Assembly: GCA_023384575.1 (NCBI GenBank)
Contig: JAHDVP010000012.1
Coordinates: forward strand, 1-64,000
Length of the DNA stretch: 64,000 bases
Reading direction: 5' to 3'
From: Acidobacteriota bacterium
Lineage (GTDB): Bacteria > Acidobacteriota > Vicinamibacteria > Vicinamibacterales > JAFNAJ01
Within the stretch, counting starts at the first letter, position 1, and each line of letters begins with the position of its first letter. Positions 8,641-15,518 of the stretch are shown here, in pieces. The position numbers and the translations under genes were made by a program. The notes under the pieces are model-generated. The model worked only from the letters and a program-made list of their open reading frames with translations. It was not told the DNA's origin and ran no database searches.

Positions 8641-8775
8641 ACGAGCCTCAAGACGCCGACCGTCGTCGCTGACTTCCCCGCGCAGGTCCAGGTGAGGGCA
8701 GGCGCCGACTTTGCCCTCGCCGTCACGGCGGATGGGGTGGTGTGGCTGTGGGGCGGCAACGCGAGCGGCCAGCTT
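8641..8775 (+). pseudogene. RCC1-repeat remnant
   Basis: About 45 codons read VQVRAGADFALAVTADGVVW followed by LWGGNASGQL, a single good RCC1 (regulator of chromosome condensation) blade. A GATAAT box (8562-8567 region) and an SD-preceded ATG at 8607 lie upstream but in another frame, and the reading frame dissolves right before the hip operators. It looks like the 5' stump of a longer RCC1-repeat gene truncated where the hipBA module begins. Confidence 0.55.
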
Positions 8776-8806
8776 CTAGCGAGCCGAGCGCAGCGGATGT
8801 GCCGGA

Positions 8807-8820
8807 TTCCCGGTCGGGAA
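8807..8820. promoter_or_regulatory. HipB-type operator O1
   Basis: TTCCCGGTCGGGAA, a near-perfect palindrome with one change from the other two sites. Its centre lies exactly 50 bp from that of the next site. Confidence 0.65.
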
Positions 8821-8856
8821 TGTGGTGCCCGATTGAGCGAACAAGTTGGTCAATAT

Positions 8857-8870
8857 TTCCCGATCGGGAA
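8857..8870. promoter_or_regulatory. HipB-type operator O2
   Basis: TTCCCGATCGGGAA, a perfect 14-bp palindrome, 50 bp centre-to-centre from both neighbours, lying in the presumed hipBA promoter. Confidence 0.7.
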
Positions 8871-8906
8871 ATGCACTGGACATCAGCTCGTCAAGCGGTC
8901 ATGATA

Positions 8907-8920
8907 TTCCCGATCGGGAA
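8907..8920. promoter_or_regulatory. HipB-type operator O3
   Basis: A third copy of TTCCCGATCGGGAA ends 6 nt before the hipB GTG start codon. A GATATT sequence (8903-8908) overlaps its left edge and could be a -10 box, which would make this the direct repression site. Confidence 0.7.
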
Positions 8921-8926
8921 CCCCGC

Positions 8927-9151
8927 GTGACCATCGATGAGATCGGCACTGTCGTGCGGCAAGCCCGCCTCGCGCAGGGCCTGCGCCAGGATCAGTTGGC
9001 CGCGGCCGCTGGTGTCGGTCTGCGCTTCCTGGTCGAACTGGAGCGCGGGAAGCCCACCGTACGCCTCGACAAGGTGCTCGCCGTCCTGAGTGCCCTTGGC
9101 TGCCGTCTGGACGTCACGCCGCCGCCGGTACCGGCAGGAAGTGACGCCTGA
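8927..9151 (+). CDS. hipB: HipB-like antitoxin, XRE-family repressor
   Basis: 74-residue protein with a helix-turn-helix domain: IGTVVRQARLAQGLRQDQLA, then AAAGVGLRFLVELERGKPTV. Such HTH proteins are the antitoxin and operator-binding partner of HipA. GTG 8927 is chosen because the domain starts there; an in-frame ATG at 8846 would put operators O2 and O3 inside the coding region. The stop shares one base with the hipA start (TGATG). Autoregulation through the three upstream palindromes is inferred from position. Confidence 0.82.
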   Translation: MTIDEIGTVVRQARLAQGLRQDQLAAAAGVGLRFLVELERGKPTVRLDKVLAVLSALGCRLDVTPPPVPAGSDA

Positions 9152-10407
9152 TGCGGACGCTCTCGGTCTGGTGGGACCGCGTGGTCGTCGGCACGTTGCA
9201 GGTGAATCAACACGGTCAGATGCGGTTCACCTACGCCGCCGACTGGCTGGCTGACACGTCGCGGCCTGCGATCTCGTTCTCGCTGCCCAAGCAGGAGCAG
9301 CCGTTCACGCAGCGCCAATGCCGTCCGTTCTTCGCGGGCCTTCTGCCCGAGGAGGCGCAGCGCGGCGTGATCGCCGGAGCCCTCGGCATCTCCAAGGGCA
9401 ACGACTTCGCGCTCCTCGAAGCGCTCGGTGGCGATGTTGCGGGTGCCCTCTCTCTCTGGCCGGAAGGCGAGGTGCCACCGACGCCGGAACCGACGGGCAC
9501 GCCGCGCGCACTCAGCGACGACGAACTGGTCGAAGTACTGGATACGCTCCCGAAGCGCCCGCTGCTCGCCGGCCGCGAGGGGATGCGGCTCTCCCTCGCC
9601 GGTGCGCAGTCCAAGCTGCCCGTCGTGCTGGTCGGCGACCGCGTGGCCCTACCGGCCCCAGGACAGCCGACGACACACATTCTGAAGCCGGCCATCGAGC
9701 GCTTCCAGCAGACCACCGAGAACGAGGCGTTGGTGATGACGCTGGCCGCAGCGGTTGGACTGTCGGTCGCGCCGGCGACTGTCCGTAGCGTGAAGGGCCG
9801 GCCGTACCTGCTCGTCACCCGCTACGACAGGCGCTTCGATGCGAATGGGCAGGCGCACCGGCTGCACCAGGAAGACTTCTGTCAGGCGCTCGGCATTGTA
9901 CCCGAGCGGAAATACGCGGCGGAAGGCGGCCCGACCTTCAAGACTGGCTTCGACTTGCTTCGTCGCGCGACGACGGTTCCGGCCGTTGCCGTGCTGGCTT
10001 TTCTCGACGCTGCGATCTTCAACCTGATCGTTGGCAACGCCGACGGCCACGGGAAGAACTTCAGCCTGCTCTACCAAACCTCCGGCGTGAGCCTTGCCCC
10101 GTTCTACGACCTCCTCTCGACGGTCGCCTACCCGGATCTGTCGCCGAACCTGGCCATGAAGACCGCCAAGCGGGCGACGCTCGAGGAGATTGGGCCTACC
10201 ACGTGGACGGCGTTCGCGGACGACATCGGCCTGGCGGCCTCGTTCATTCGGCGGCGTGTGCGGGAGCTCTCTGAAAGCGTGAGCGGCCATGTGCGGACGC
10301 TTCCGGCCAGCGCAGCACTTGCCGAGCTCGACGCTTCCGCGCTGAAGGAGTACGCCGTGCTCATCTCGTCTCGCTCGGAACGGCTGGCCAGGACGATCAC
10401 GACGTAG
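9151..10407 (+). CDS. hipA: HipA-like Ser/Thr kinase toxin
   Basis: 418 residues. An N-terminal Couple_hipA domain (about 1-105) is followed by the HipA kinase domain. Motifs seen: SLAGAQSK (148-155, the Gly-rich loop, where Ser148 corresponds to the autophosphorylated Ser150 of E. coli HipA), HILKP with Lys179, the catalytic loop NADGHGKN (296-303) and YDLLST with metal-binding Asp320. HipA phosphorylates glutamyl-tRNA synthetase in E. coli and causes growth arrest; the substrate here is unknown. All key residues are present, so the toxin looks active. It is co-transcribed with hipB. Confidence 0.88.
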   Translation: MRTLSVWWDRVVVGTLQVNQHGQMRFTYAADWLADTSRPAISFSLPKQEQPFTQRQCRPFFAGLLPEEAQRGVIAGALGISKGNDFALLEALGGDVAGALSLWPEGEVPPTPEPTGTPRALSDDELVEVLDTLPKRPLLAGREGMRLSLAGAQSKLPVVLVGDRVALPAPGQPTTHILKPAIERFQQTTENEALVMTLAAAVGLSVAPATVRSVKGRPYLLVTRYDRRFDANGQAHRLHQEDFCQALGIVPERKYAAEGGPTFKTGFDLLRRATTVPAVAVLAFLDAAIFNLIVGNADGHGKNFSLLYQTSGVSLAPFYDLLSTVAYPDLSPNLAMKTAKRATLEEIGPTTWTAFADDIGLAASFIRRRVRELSESVSGHVRTLPASAALAELDASALKEYAVLISSRSERLARTITT

Positions 10408-10522
10408 CTGAAGGGTTGTGTTGAACCGTGTCGGGCCTTGGGAAGCCTCCGGGTACCGACTCTGACACCAAGTCGTTCCCTGACGGGCAATGGACTAGAA
10501 GAGGCAGTGGAGAGGGTGAGCG

Positions 10523-10668
10523 ATGGCCGCTGAGCCCATGCTGAATGACGCGAATCTGGAGGCCTCTGCAACGTGCTTGGCGACACGGAGACAGGCCTCA
10601 CCGGCTCTGAGATCGCGCGCTCCCTCCGGGGCTGCGGAATCGCCGACTTACTGCCGGGCATGTCTGCT
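10523..10668 (+). pseudogene. Frameshifted fragment of an uncharacterised gene
   Basis: An SD-preceded ATG at 10523 opens MAAEPMLNDANLEA. One frame away the sequence continues LCNVLGDTETGLTGSEIA and then RSLRGCGIADLLPG, a pattern I recall from small uncharacterised (TIGR02391/Abi-like) proteins. A frameshift near 10560 and an abrupt end at 10662 show that it is broken. The family name is from memory and weak. Confidence 0.4.
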
Positions 10669-10790
10669 GCCGAGTGGAACGTGATCGAACGCGTCCCGTG
10701 CACGGTCAAGCTGCTGAAGGCGCCGAAGACGACGGCGACGTTTCACGACTTCGAGGCGTACGAGCGGCTGGTCGACTACCCGGGCGATGT
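10669..10790 (+). pseudogene. Tyrosine-recombinase (phage integrase) fragment
   Basis: About 40 codons read EWNVIERVPCTVKLLKAPK and then TATFHDFEAYERLVD, the junction between the arm/core-binding domain and the catalytic domain of phage-type integrases. The catalytic R, H and Y boxes are absent, so only a scar remains. It is fused in frame to the preceding fragment, 0.5 kb from the tmRNA 3' end. Confidence 0.55.
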
Positions 10791-10798
10791 CGCCCCCC

Positions 10799-11062
10799 TC
10801 AAAGCCTTCTGAGCAGTGCGAGATCCCCGGCGATGAGCGCTTCCTTTTTCGCGCGCGTCCACTTCTTCAACTGTCGCTCGCGCCTCAGCGCGGCGGCGCG
10901 GGTTTCTTGCAGCTCGGAGTAGACCAGCGCAACCGGCCGTCGCCGCGCGGTGAACACGCAGGCGCTCCCGTCGCGATGCTTCACGAGCCGGCCCTCGAGA
11001 TCGGCCGTCTCGCCGATGTAGAGAGCGTTGTCGGCGCAGCGGAGGATGTACACGAGGTGCAC
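10799..11062 (-). CDS. GIY-YIG nuclease superfamily protein (YhbQ-like)
   Basis: 87-residue single-domain protein with the GIY-YIG core: VYILRCADNALYIGETADLE, then GRLVKHRDG and a C-terminal basic helix (RRERQLKKWTRAKKEALI). This is the size and layout of small stand-alone GIY-YIG proteins (YhbQ/COG2827 type), several of which have DNA nuclease activity. It is convergent with the integrase scar and may belong to the same island. Confidence 0.8.
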   Translation of the reverse strand: MHLVYILRCADNALYIGETADLEGRLVKHRDGSACVFTARRRPVALVYSELQETRAAALRRERQLKKWTRAKKEALIAGDLALLRRL

Positions 11063-11117
11063 GACGACGACGATGCCATCGTCGACCTTTGGATGCCAGT
11101 GGGGATATCGGGGCCCT

Positions 11118-11245
11118 TCGACTCGCGCCCTTCGACTGCGCTCAGGGAGCCCAGAGCAAGGTCGAGGGGCTCAGGGCATTCGACTCGTTGGATGGCGTGC
11201 GGAGGGCCCTTCGACTCGCTCCGCTCGCTCAGGGCATTCTCCCTG
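11118..11245. repeat. CCCTTCGACTCG...CTCAGGGC repeats
   Basis: At least three degenerate copies of CCCTTCGACT(C/G)(C/G)...CTCAGGG in alternating orientation form a non-coding mosaic. This sequence type is widespread between genes in many GC-rich bacteria. No gene is present in the 11063-11306 spacer. Confidence 0.6.
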
Positions 11246-11267
11246 GCAGATGGCTTGCCATGAGCGA

Positions 11268-11298
11268 GCCTTCGGCTTGCGGTAGGCAAGACGAAGGC
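11268..11298. terminator. Strong stem-loop downstream of tmRNA
   Basis: GCCTTCGGCTTGC (11268-11280) and GCAAGACGAAGGC (11286-11298) pair over 12 of 13 positions with a 5-nt loop, 9 nt past the tmRNA 3' end. It lacks a T-run; it is either a terminator or part of the adjacent repeat mosaic. Confidence 0.5.
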
Positions 11299-11306
11299 GA
11301 GTCGAA

Positions 11307-11659
11307 TGGTGGAGGCGGCGGGAGTCGAACCCGCGTCCGAAAGCACATCCCTGCAGGACTCTACATGCGTGTCTGCTCTTGAATCTTCACCAGCCGCCTC
11401 GAAGCGCAGCGAGAAAAAGCGACTGGCTAGCCCCGGTGTGTCTCATCGCCCGGGGCCGACGCGCCCCCGAACGACCAGCCGACAAAGATGACATCCGGCC
11501 CGGGGCCGTCGGCCCTCCCCGGGTGGACGCTCGCCGGGATTAAGCGGCGAGAGCGAGCTGCGGTTCCGCAGTTATCGTGTGTTCCACCGGATTAACGAGT
11601 CAGTGGGGCTCGGCATGCATCCCGCAGATCCATACCTCCGTCGAAGCCGTGTCGCCCCC
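11307..11659 (-). ncRNA. ssrA: tmRNA (transfer-messenger RNA)
   Basis: 353-nt RNA. The 5' end GGGGGCGACACGGCUUCGAC and the 3' end with TTCGACTCCCGCCGCCTCC and an encoded ACCA form a complete alanine tRNA-like acceptor stem (GGGGGCG/CGCCUCC, one G-U pair). The internal tag frame ends HTITAEPQLALAA before TAA at 11540-11542. The Leu-Ala-Leu-Ala-Ala tail is the usual proteolysis degron; the exact resume codon was not determined. tmRNA rescues stalled ribosomes with SmpB. Its 3' end borders an island-like segment. Confidence 0.95.
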
Positions 11660-11794
11660 ACGGCGGGAACGCCAAACCGACACCTAACCGGTGTCGAAGG
11701 CGGGACTTACGAGTTCGTCGTCGGGTGATCGACACGCAAGCGGCGGGCACCGCCCGCTGCCTGGCATCGACAGAACCGTCAGACGAACACCAGC

Positions 11795-11823
11795 ATTGTA
11801 CGAAGTGCCGGAGCGATCGTCAA
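11795..11823 (-). promoter_or_regulatory. ssrA promoter
   Basis: TTGACG (11818-11823), 17 nt, TACAAT (11795-11800) on the minus strand. Initiation near 11788 would give a precursor with a 5' leader of about 130 nt, including hairpins such as GACACC-GGTTA-GGTGTC (11669-11685), to be removed by RNase P. Confidence 0.75.
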
Positions 11824-11861
11824 CTATCTGAGCATCAGCGAGTTACATGATGCACGACACC

Positions 11862-11890
11862 TTGACGCCCTCGATCGCCCCTTTCATAAT
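11862..11890 (+). promoter_or_regulatory. Sigma-70-type promoter for the GAF-domain gene
   Basis: TTGACG (11862-11867), 17 nt, CATAAT (11885-11890). It is divergent from the ssrA promoter, with only 38 bp between the two -35 boxes. The predicted start (about 11897) lies before ATG 11937 and rules out the earlier in-frame ATG at 11847. Confidence 0.75.
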
Positions 11891-11936
11891 GCGGGGAACC
11901 TCCGTTCCGCGCCCACTCGCCCCAGGATCAACAGTC

Positions 11937-13178
11937 ATGGCCGCCGACGACCGAACCACCTCCCTTGCCCACGACCTGGTCGAACGTCTGTCGCGCGAGC
12001 TCGCCGACGGTCTCGAGCGTCTCGAGCACGAGTGGCAGGCGCGCGCGGCCTCAGCGCAGGCGACCGCCGTCGAAGAGGCGACCGCGTCCGTACGTGCCGA
12101 CGCCGAACGCCTCGTCGCCGAGGCCGTGGCGCACGCGCGCGAGGCGTGGCAGGCCAGCGCCAACGAGGCCCAGGCCGTCGCGGAGCGGACCCTCCGGTCT
12201 GAGCTCGAGGCGCGGCTCGCGGTCGCCGAAGGGCAGGCCGCCGAGGCCGTCGCCGCCCTCGCCGCCGCCGAGACGGTGGCCCGCGCCGGCGAGCGCGAGT
12301 CGAAGCTGGCCGAACTCTCGCGCCTGCTCGTCGCCATCGAACGTCTCGACGACAGCCGGTCGCTGCGCGAGACACTCGACAGCCTGGCCGACGGGCTGAC
12401 GGCTGAGACCGGGCGCGCCATGGTCTGGCTCGTTCGCGACGAGAGGCTGCGCGCCTGGCGGTTCCACGGGTTCGCCGATGCGCCAGACCTCGCCGTCCCG
12501 GTGAGCGTGGCACTCGATGAGGCCGGGCCGCTTGCCGACGTCGTCCGCTCGAGGCGTCCCGCGCACGTCCGTCCGGACGTGTTCGGTGACTCGACGAGTG
12601 AAGCCCTGCGCTTTGCCCGCCACCCTCACGGCCAGGCCGGCCTTGCGTTGCCCGTCGTGGTCGGCCACGACACGGTCGCCGTCGTCTACGCGGACGATGG
12701 GGGCCGGAGCGACCGGCCCGTGCCGGACGTGTGGCCGGAGGCCGCGGAGATTCTCGTGCGCCACGCCAGTCGCTGCCTCGAGGCGCTCACGGTGGCGCGT
12801 TCTGCCTCGCTCGGCGTGCTCCGTGAGGGGGCCACCGCGCAGGCGCTGCCGGTGTCGACGGTCGCGGAGCACCCGGCGTTCGCGTCGTTTAACCGAGCGA
12901 GCGAGACCACCGACGTCGACGCGTCGGAGCCCGCCCGCCGCTTCGCCCGGCTCGTGCTCTCGGAACTCAAGCTCGAGCACGAGACCGACGTCAAGGTCGG
13001 GCGCCTCAACCGTGACCTGCGCTCGCGGTTGCGCGAGCCGATCGCCGCCGCGCGGCGGCGATACGACGATCGGGTGCCGTCCGACCTGCCGGCGCGCGAT
13101 CGCTACTTCGAAGAGGAACTGGTCCGGACCCTGGCCGATGGCAACCCGGCCATGCTGGGTGCGGCGGACCCCGTCTGA
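11937..13178 (+). CDS. Coiled-coil/GAF domain protein
   Basis: 413 residues from ATG 11937. Residues about 15-145 are an Ala/Glu/Arg-rich coiled coil (long heptad-like stretches such as VRADAERLVAEAVAHAREAW). They are followed by a GAF-like domain of about 150 residues (SLRETLDSLADGLTAETGRA through ALPVVVGHDTVAVVYADDGG). The C-terminal 90 residues are helical and basic (LSELKLEHETDVKVGRLNRD). No output domain, signal peptide or membrane span is present. It may be a scaffold or sensor partner; no ligand can be named. It has its own strong promoter and is followed 30 bp later by the transglycosylase gene. Confidence 0.6.
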   Translation: MAADDRTTSLAHDLVERLSRELADGLERLEHEWQARAASAQATAVEEATASVRADAERLVAEAVAHAREAWQASANEAQAVAERTLRSELEARLAVAEGQAAEAVAALAAAETVARAGERESKLAELSRLLVAIERLDDSRSLRETLDSLADGLTAETGRAMVWLVRDERLRAWRFHGFADAPDLAVPVSVALDEAGPLADVVRSRRPAHVRPDVFGDSTSEALRFARHPHGQAGLALPVVVGHDTVAVVYADDGGRSDRPVPDVWPEAAEILVRHASRCLEALTVARSASLGVLREGATAQALPVSTVAEHPAFASFNRASETTDVDASEPARRFARLVLSELKLEHETDVKVGRLNRDLRSRLREPIAAARRRYDDRVPSDLPARDRYFEEELVRTLADGNPAMLGAADPV

Positions 13179-13208
13179 CGACCGGCGGAGCCCGGTCGTT
13201 CGAGTGAG

Positions 13209-15458
13209 ATGACGCAGACCCCACGTCCCCCACGCGCTGTCTGCTTGACGGTCTTGTCGGTCTTCGCCGTTGCGGCAGCCGCCGTGTTGAGCCTGCTCGT
13301 TGCGCCCGGCGGCCACGGCGAAGCCGAAGCGATGCCCGACGGTCCGGCCGGGGCCACGGAGCTTCGCCCGACGGCCCACCCGCCGATTCCGACGTCGACG
13401 ACCGAGGCGTGGTTCGTGCCCGACGCGCCGCTGAGGACGACGCCGGCGTTCAGGGCGTTCACGGCGGCCGCGACCGGGGCGCGCGCCTCCGATCATGCGG
13501 CCGTGCTGAGGGCGGTCGACGCGGCCAGGCTCGCGAAGACGCCGCTCGAGCACTGGGCGTCGTACTACCGGGCCGTCGCGCTCACCGGGCTCGGCCGGCA
13601 CGCCGAGGCGCAGGCCGTTCTGGCCGGTCTCCGTGCGGTGCAGCCGGCGGGATACCTCGACGAGGCGTCGCTCCTGCTGACGGCGCGCGTGGCCGAGGCG
13701 CTCGGCGACCACCGGGCGGCCGTGTCGGCGTACGACGAGCTGACCCACCGCCGGACGGCGTCGCCCGACCTCGTGCTCGACCGCCTGGCCCGGGCCGCGT
13801 CGGCGGCCGGAGATGCCGAGGCCGCGCGCTCCGCGCTGTCGCGGCTCTACTTCGAGCATCCCCTCAGTGCCCTCGGCGCGGCGATCGAGTCTCAAGCCGC
13901 CGAGTGGCGACGCCAGGCCGACCCGGCGCTGGCCGGCCAGTTGTTCGACCTGGAGCTTGCTCGAGCAGAGCGCCTGTTCGCGGCGAGGCGATGGGCCGAC
14001 GCCAGTACCGCCTTCGAGCGGCTGCGCTCCGGGGCAACAGCCGACGCGCTGGAACTGATCGAACTCCGGATCGCGGCGTGCGACTACCAGCAGCGCCGCC
14101 ACCAGAACGCGGTCAACCGGCTGGCGCCGTGGCTCGACAAGGCTTCCCGCCGGGCCGAAGCGCGGTACTATCACCTGTCGGCCCTGCGTCCGCTCGGCCG
14201 GCACGACGAGTACGTGACACGGGCTCGCGCGCTGGTGGCCGACTTCCCGGAGAGCTCGTGGGCTGCCGAAACGCTCGACGGCCTGGGTACACACTACATC
14301 CTCGTGAGCGACGAGCCGGCGTCGGTCGAGGTGTTCCGCACGTTGTTCGAGCGGTTCCCCGACTCGCCTCGCGCCGAGCGCGCGGCGTGGAAGCTCGGGT
14401 GGTGGCTCTACAAGGCCGGGGAGTACCGCGAGGCGGCCGAGGTGTTCGAACGGGCGGCCGCGATGGCGCCACGCTCCGACTTCCGTCCGCCCTGGCTCTA
14501 CTGGGCTGGCCGCGCGCACGACCGCGTCGGCGACCCATCACGGGCCAACGGGCGGTATGCCCTCGTCACGGTCGACTACCTGAATTCCTACTACGGCCGG
14601 CTCGCGTCGCGGCGCCTGGCCGAGCGCGGCCTGGCGGCCGGCCGCCTCGACGGACCGATCGCTCTGGAACGACCGACGCCCGCGCCGTCTCGCGTGCCCC
14701 CGACCGTCCGCCGGTCGGTCGAACCGCCAGCGCCGCCGACCCGCAGGGTCATCGAGACGCTGATCGCGCTCGAACTCTACGACCTGGCGATCGACGAGCT
14801 CTTGTACGCACAACGGCAGTGGGGGACCTCGTCGGCCATCGAAGCCACGCTCGCCTGGGTCTACGCGCGCCAGGGCGACCTGCGCCGCGGCATCAACGCC
14901 ATGCGACGGGCATACCCGCAGTTCATGGCGGCCGGTGGCGAGCTGTTGCCCGAGCCGATCCTGAAGACGATCTTCCCGGTCGACTACTGGGACCTCATCC
15001 GCAAGTACTCGACACAGCGTGGCCTCGACCCCTACCTGGTCGTGGCCCTCGTCGCGCAGGAATCGACATTCCAGCCGGCCGCGCGCTCCTCCGCGAATGC
15101 CTACGGCCTCATGCAGATCATCCCCGCGACCGGCCGCCGGCTCGCCAGGCAGGAAGGCCTCCGGTTCACGACGCGGATGCTGACGAACCCCCAGACCAAC
15201 GTTCGGCTCGGGACCCGCCATTTCGCCGCCCTGATCAAGCAGTTCGGCGGCGAGCACTTCGCGCTCGCCAGCTACAACGCCGGCGAGCACCGCGTCCTGC
15301 GCTGGCAGCGCGAGCGGCCCGGGTTCGAGCAGGACGAATTCATCGACGACATCCCCTTCCCTGAGACGCAGAACTACGTCAAGCGCATCCTGGGGACCGC
15401 CGAGGACTACCGGCAGCTCTACGGCGGGAAGGCCGCAACGGACGCCGACGTCGACTGA
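13209..15458 (+). CDS. Soluble-type lytic murein transglycosylase with TPR-like superhelix
   Basis: 749 residues. An N-terminal hydrophobic segment (AVCLTVLSVFAVAAAAVLSL) acts as signal or anchor. A long helical solenoid of TPR-like repeats (about 70-560) resembles the Slt70 U-domain, and the C-terminal SLT domain runs from about 600 to 735. The catalytic acid is Glu618 in VAQESTFQP, followed by the family motifs AYGLMQIIP, NVRLGTRHF and ALASYNAGE. The enzyme cleaves peptidoglycan glycan strands to 1,6-anhydro-MurNAc products. It is convergent with the downstream membrane-protein genes. Confidence 0.9.
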   Translation: MTQTPRPPRAVCLTVLSVFAVAAAAVLSLLVAPGGHGEAEAMPDGPAGATELRPTAHPPIPTSTTEAWFVPDAPLRTTPAFRAFTAAATGARASDHAAVLRAVDAARLAKTPLEHWASYYRAVALTGLGRHAEAQAVLAGLRAVQPAGYLDEASLLLTARVAEALGDHRAAVSAYDELTHRRTASPDLVLDRLARAASAAGDAEAARSALSRLYFEHPLSALGAAIESQAAEWRRQADPALAGQLFDLELARAERLFAARRWADASTAFERLRSGATADALELIELRIAACDYQQRRHQNAVNRLAPWLDKASRRAEARYYHLSALRPLGRHDEYVTRARALVADFPESSWAAETLDGLGTHYILVSDEPASVEVFRTLFERFPDSPRAERAAWKLGWWLYKAGEYREAAEVFERAAAMAPRSDFRPPWLYWAGRAHDRVGDPSRANGRYALVTVDYLNSYYGRLASRRLAERGLAAGRLDGPIALERPTPAPSRVPPTVRRSVEPPAPPTRRVIETLIALELYDLAIDELLYAQRQWGTSSAIEATLAWVYARQGDLRRGINAMRRAYPQFMAAGGELLPEPILKTIFPVDYWDLIRKYSTQRGLDPYLVVALVAQESTFQPAARSSANAYGLMQIIPATGRRLARQEGLRFTTRMLTNPQTNVRLGTRHFAALIKQFGGEHFALASYNAGEHRVLRWQRERPGFEQDEFIDDIPFPETQNYVKRILGTAEDYRQLYGGKAATDADVD

Positions 15459-15518
15459 GCCCGACGTCGCCGTCATTGCGGATCGAAGCCCTGAGGAGCC
15501 GGCCGCGACGTCGTTACT

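Noticed and set aside
8846-8926. In-frame ATG upstream of hipB that would extend the protein by 27 residues.
   Set aside because: It would place two of the three palindromic operators inside the coding region, and the added residues are unrelated to the HTH domain.
8306-11306. Direct repeat of the tmRNA 3' end as attL/attR.
   Set aside because: I looked for a second copy of the TTCGACTCCCGCCGCCTCC end and did not see one in the window, so no attachment-site pair is annotated.
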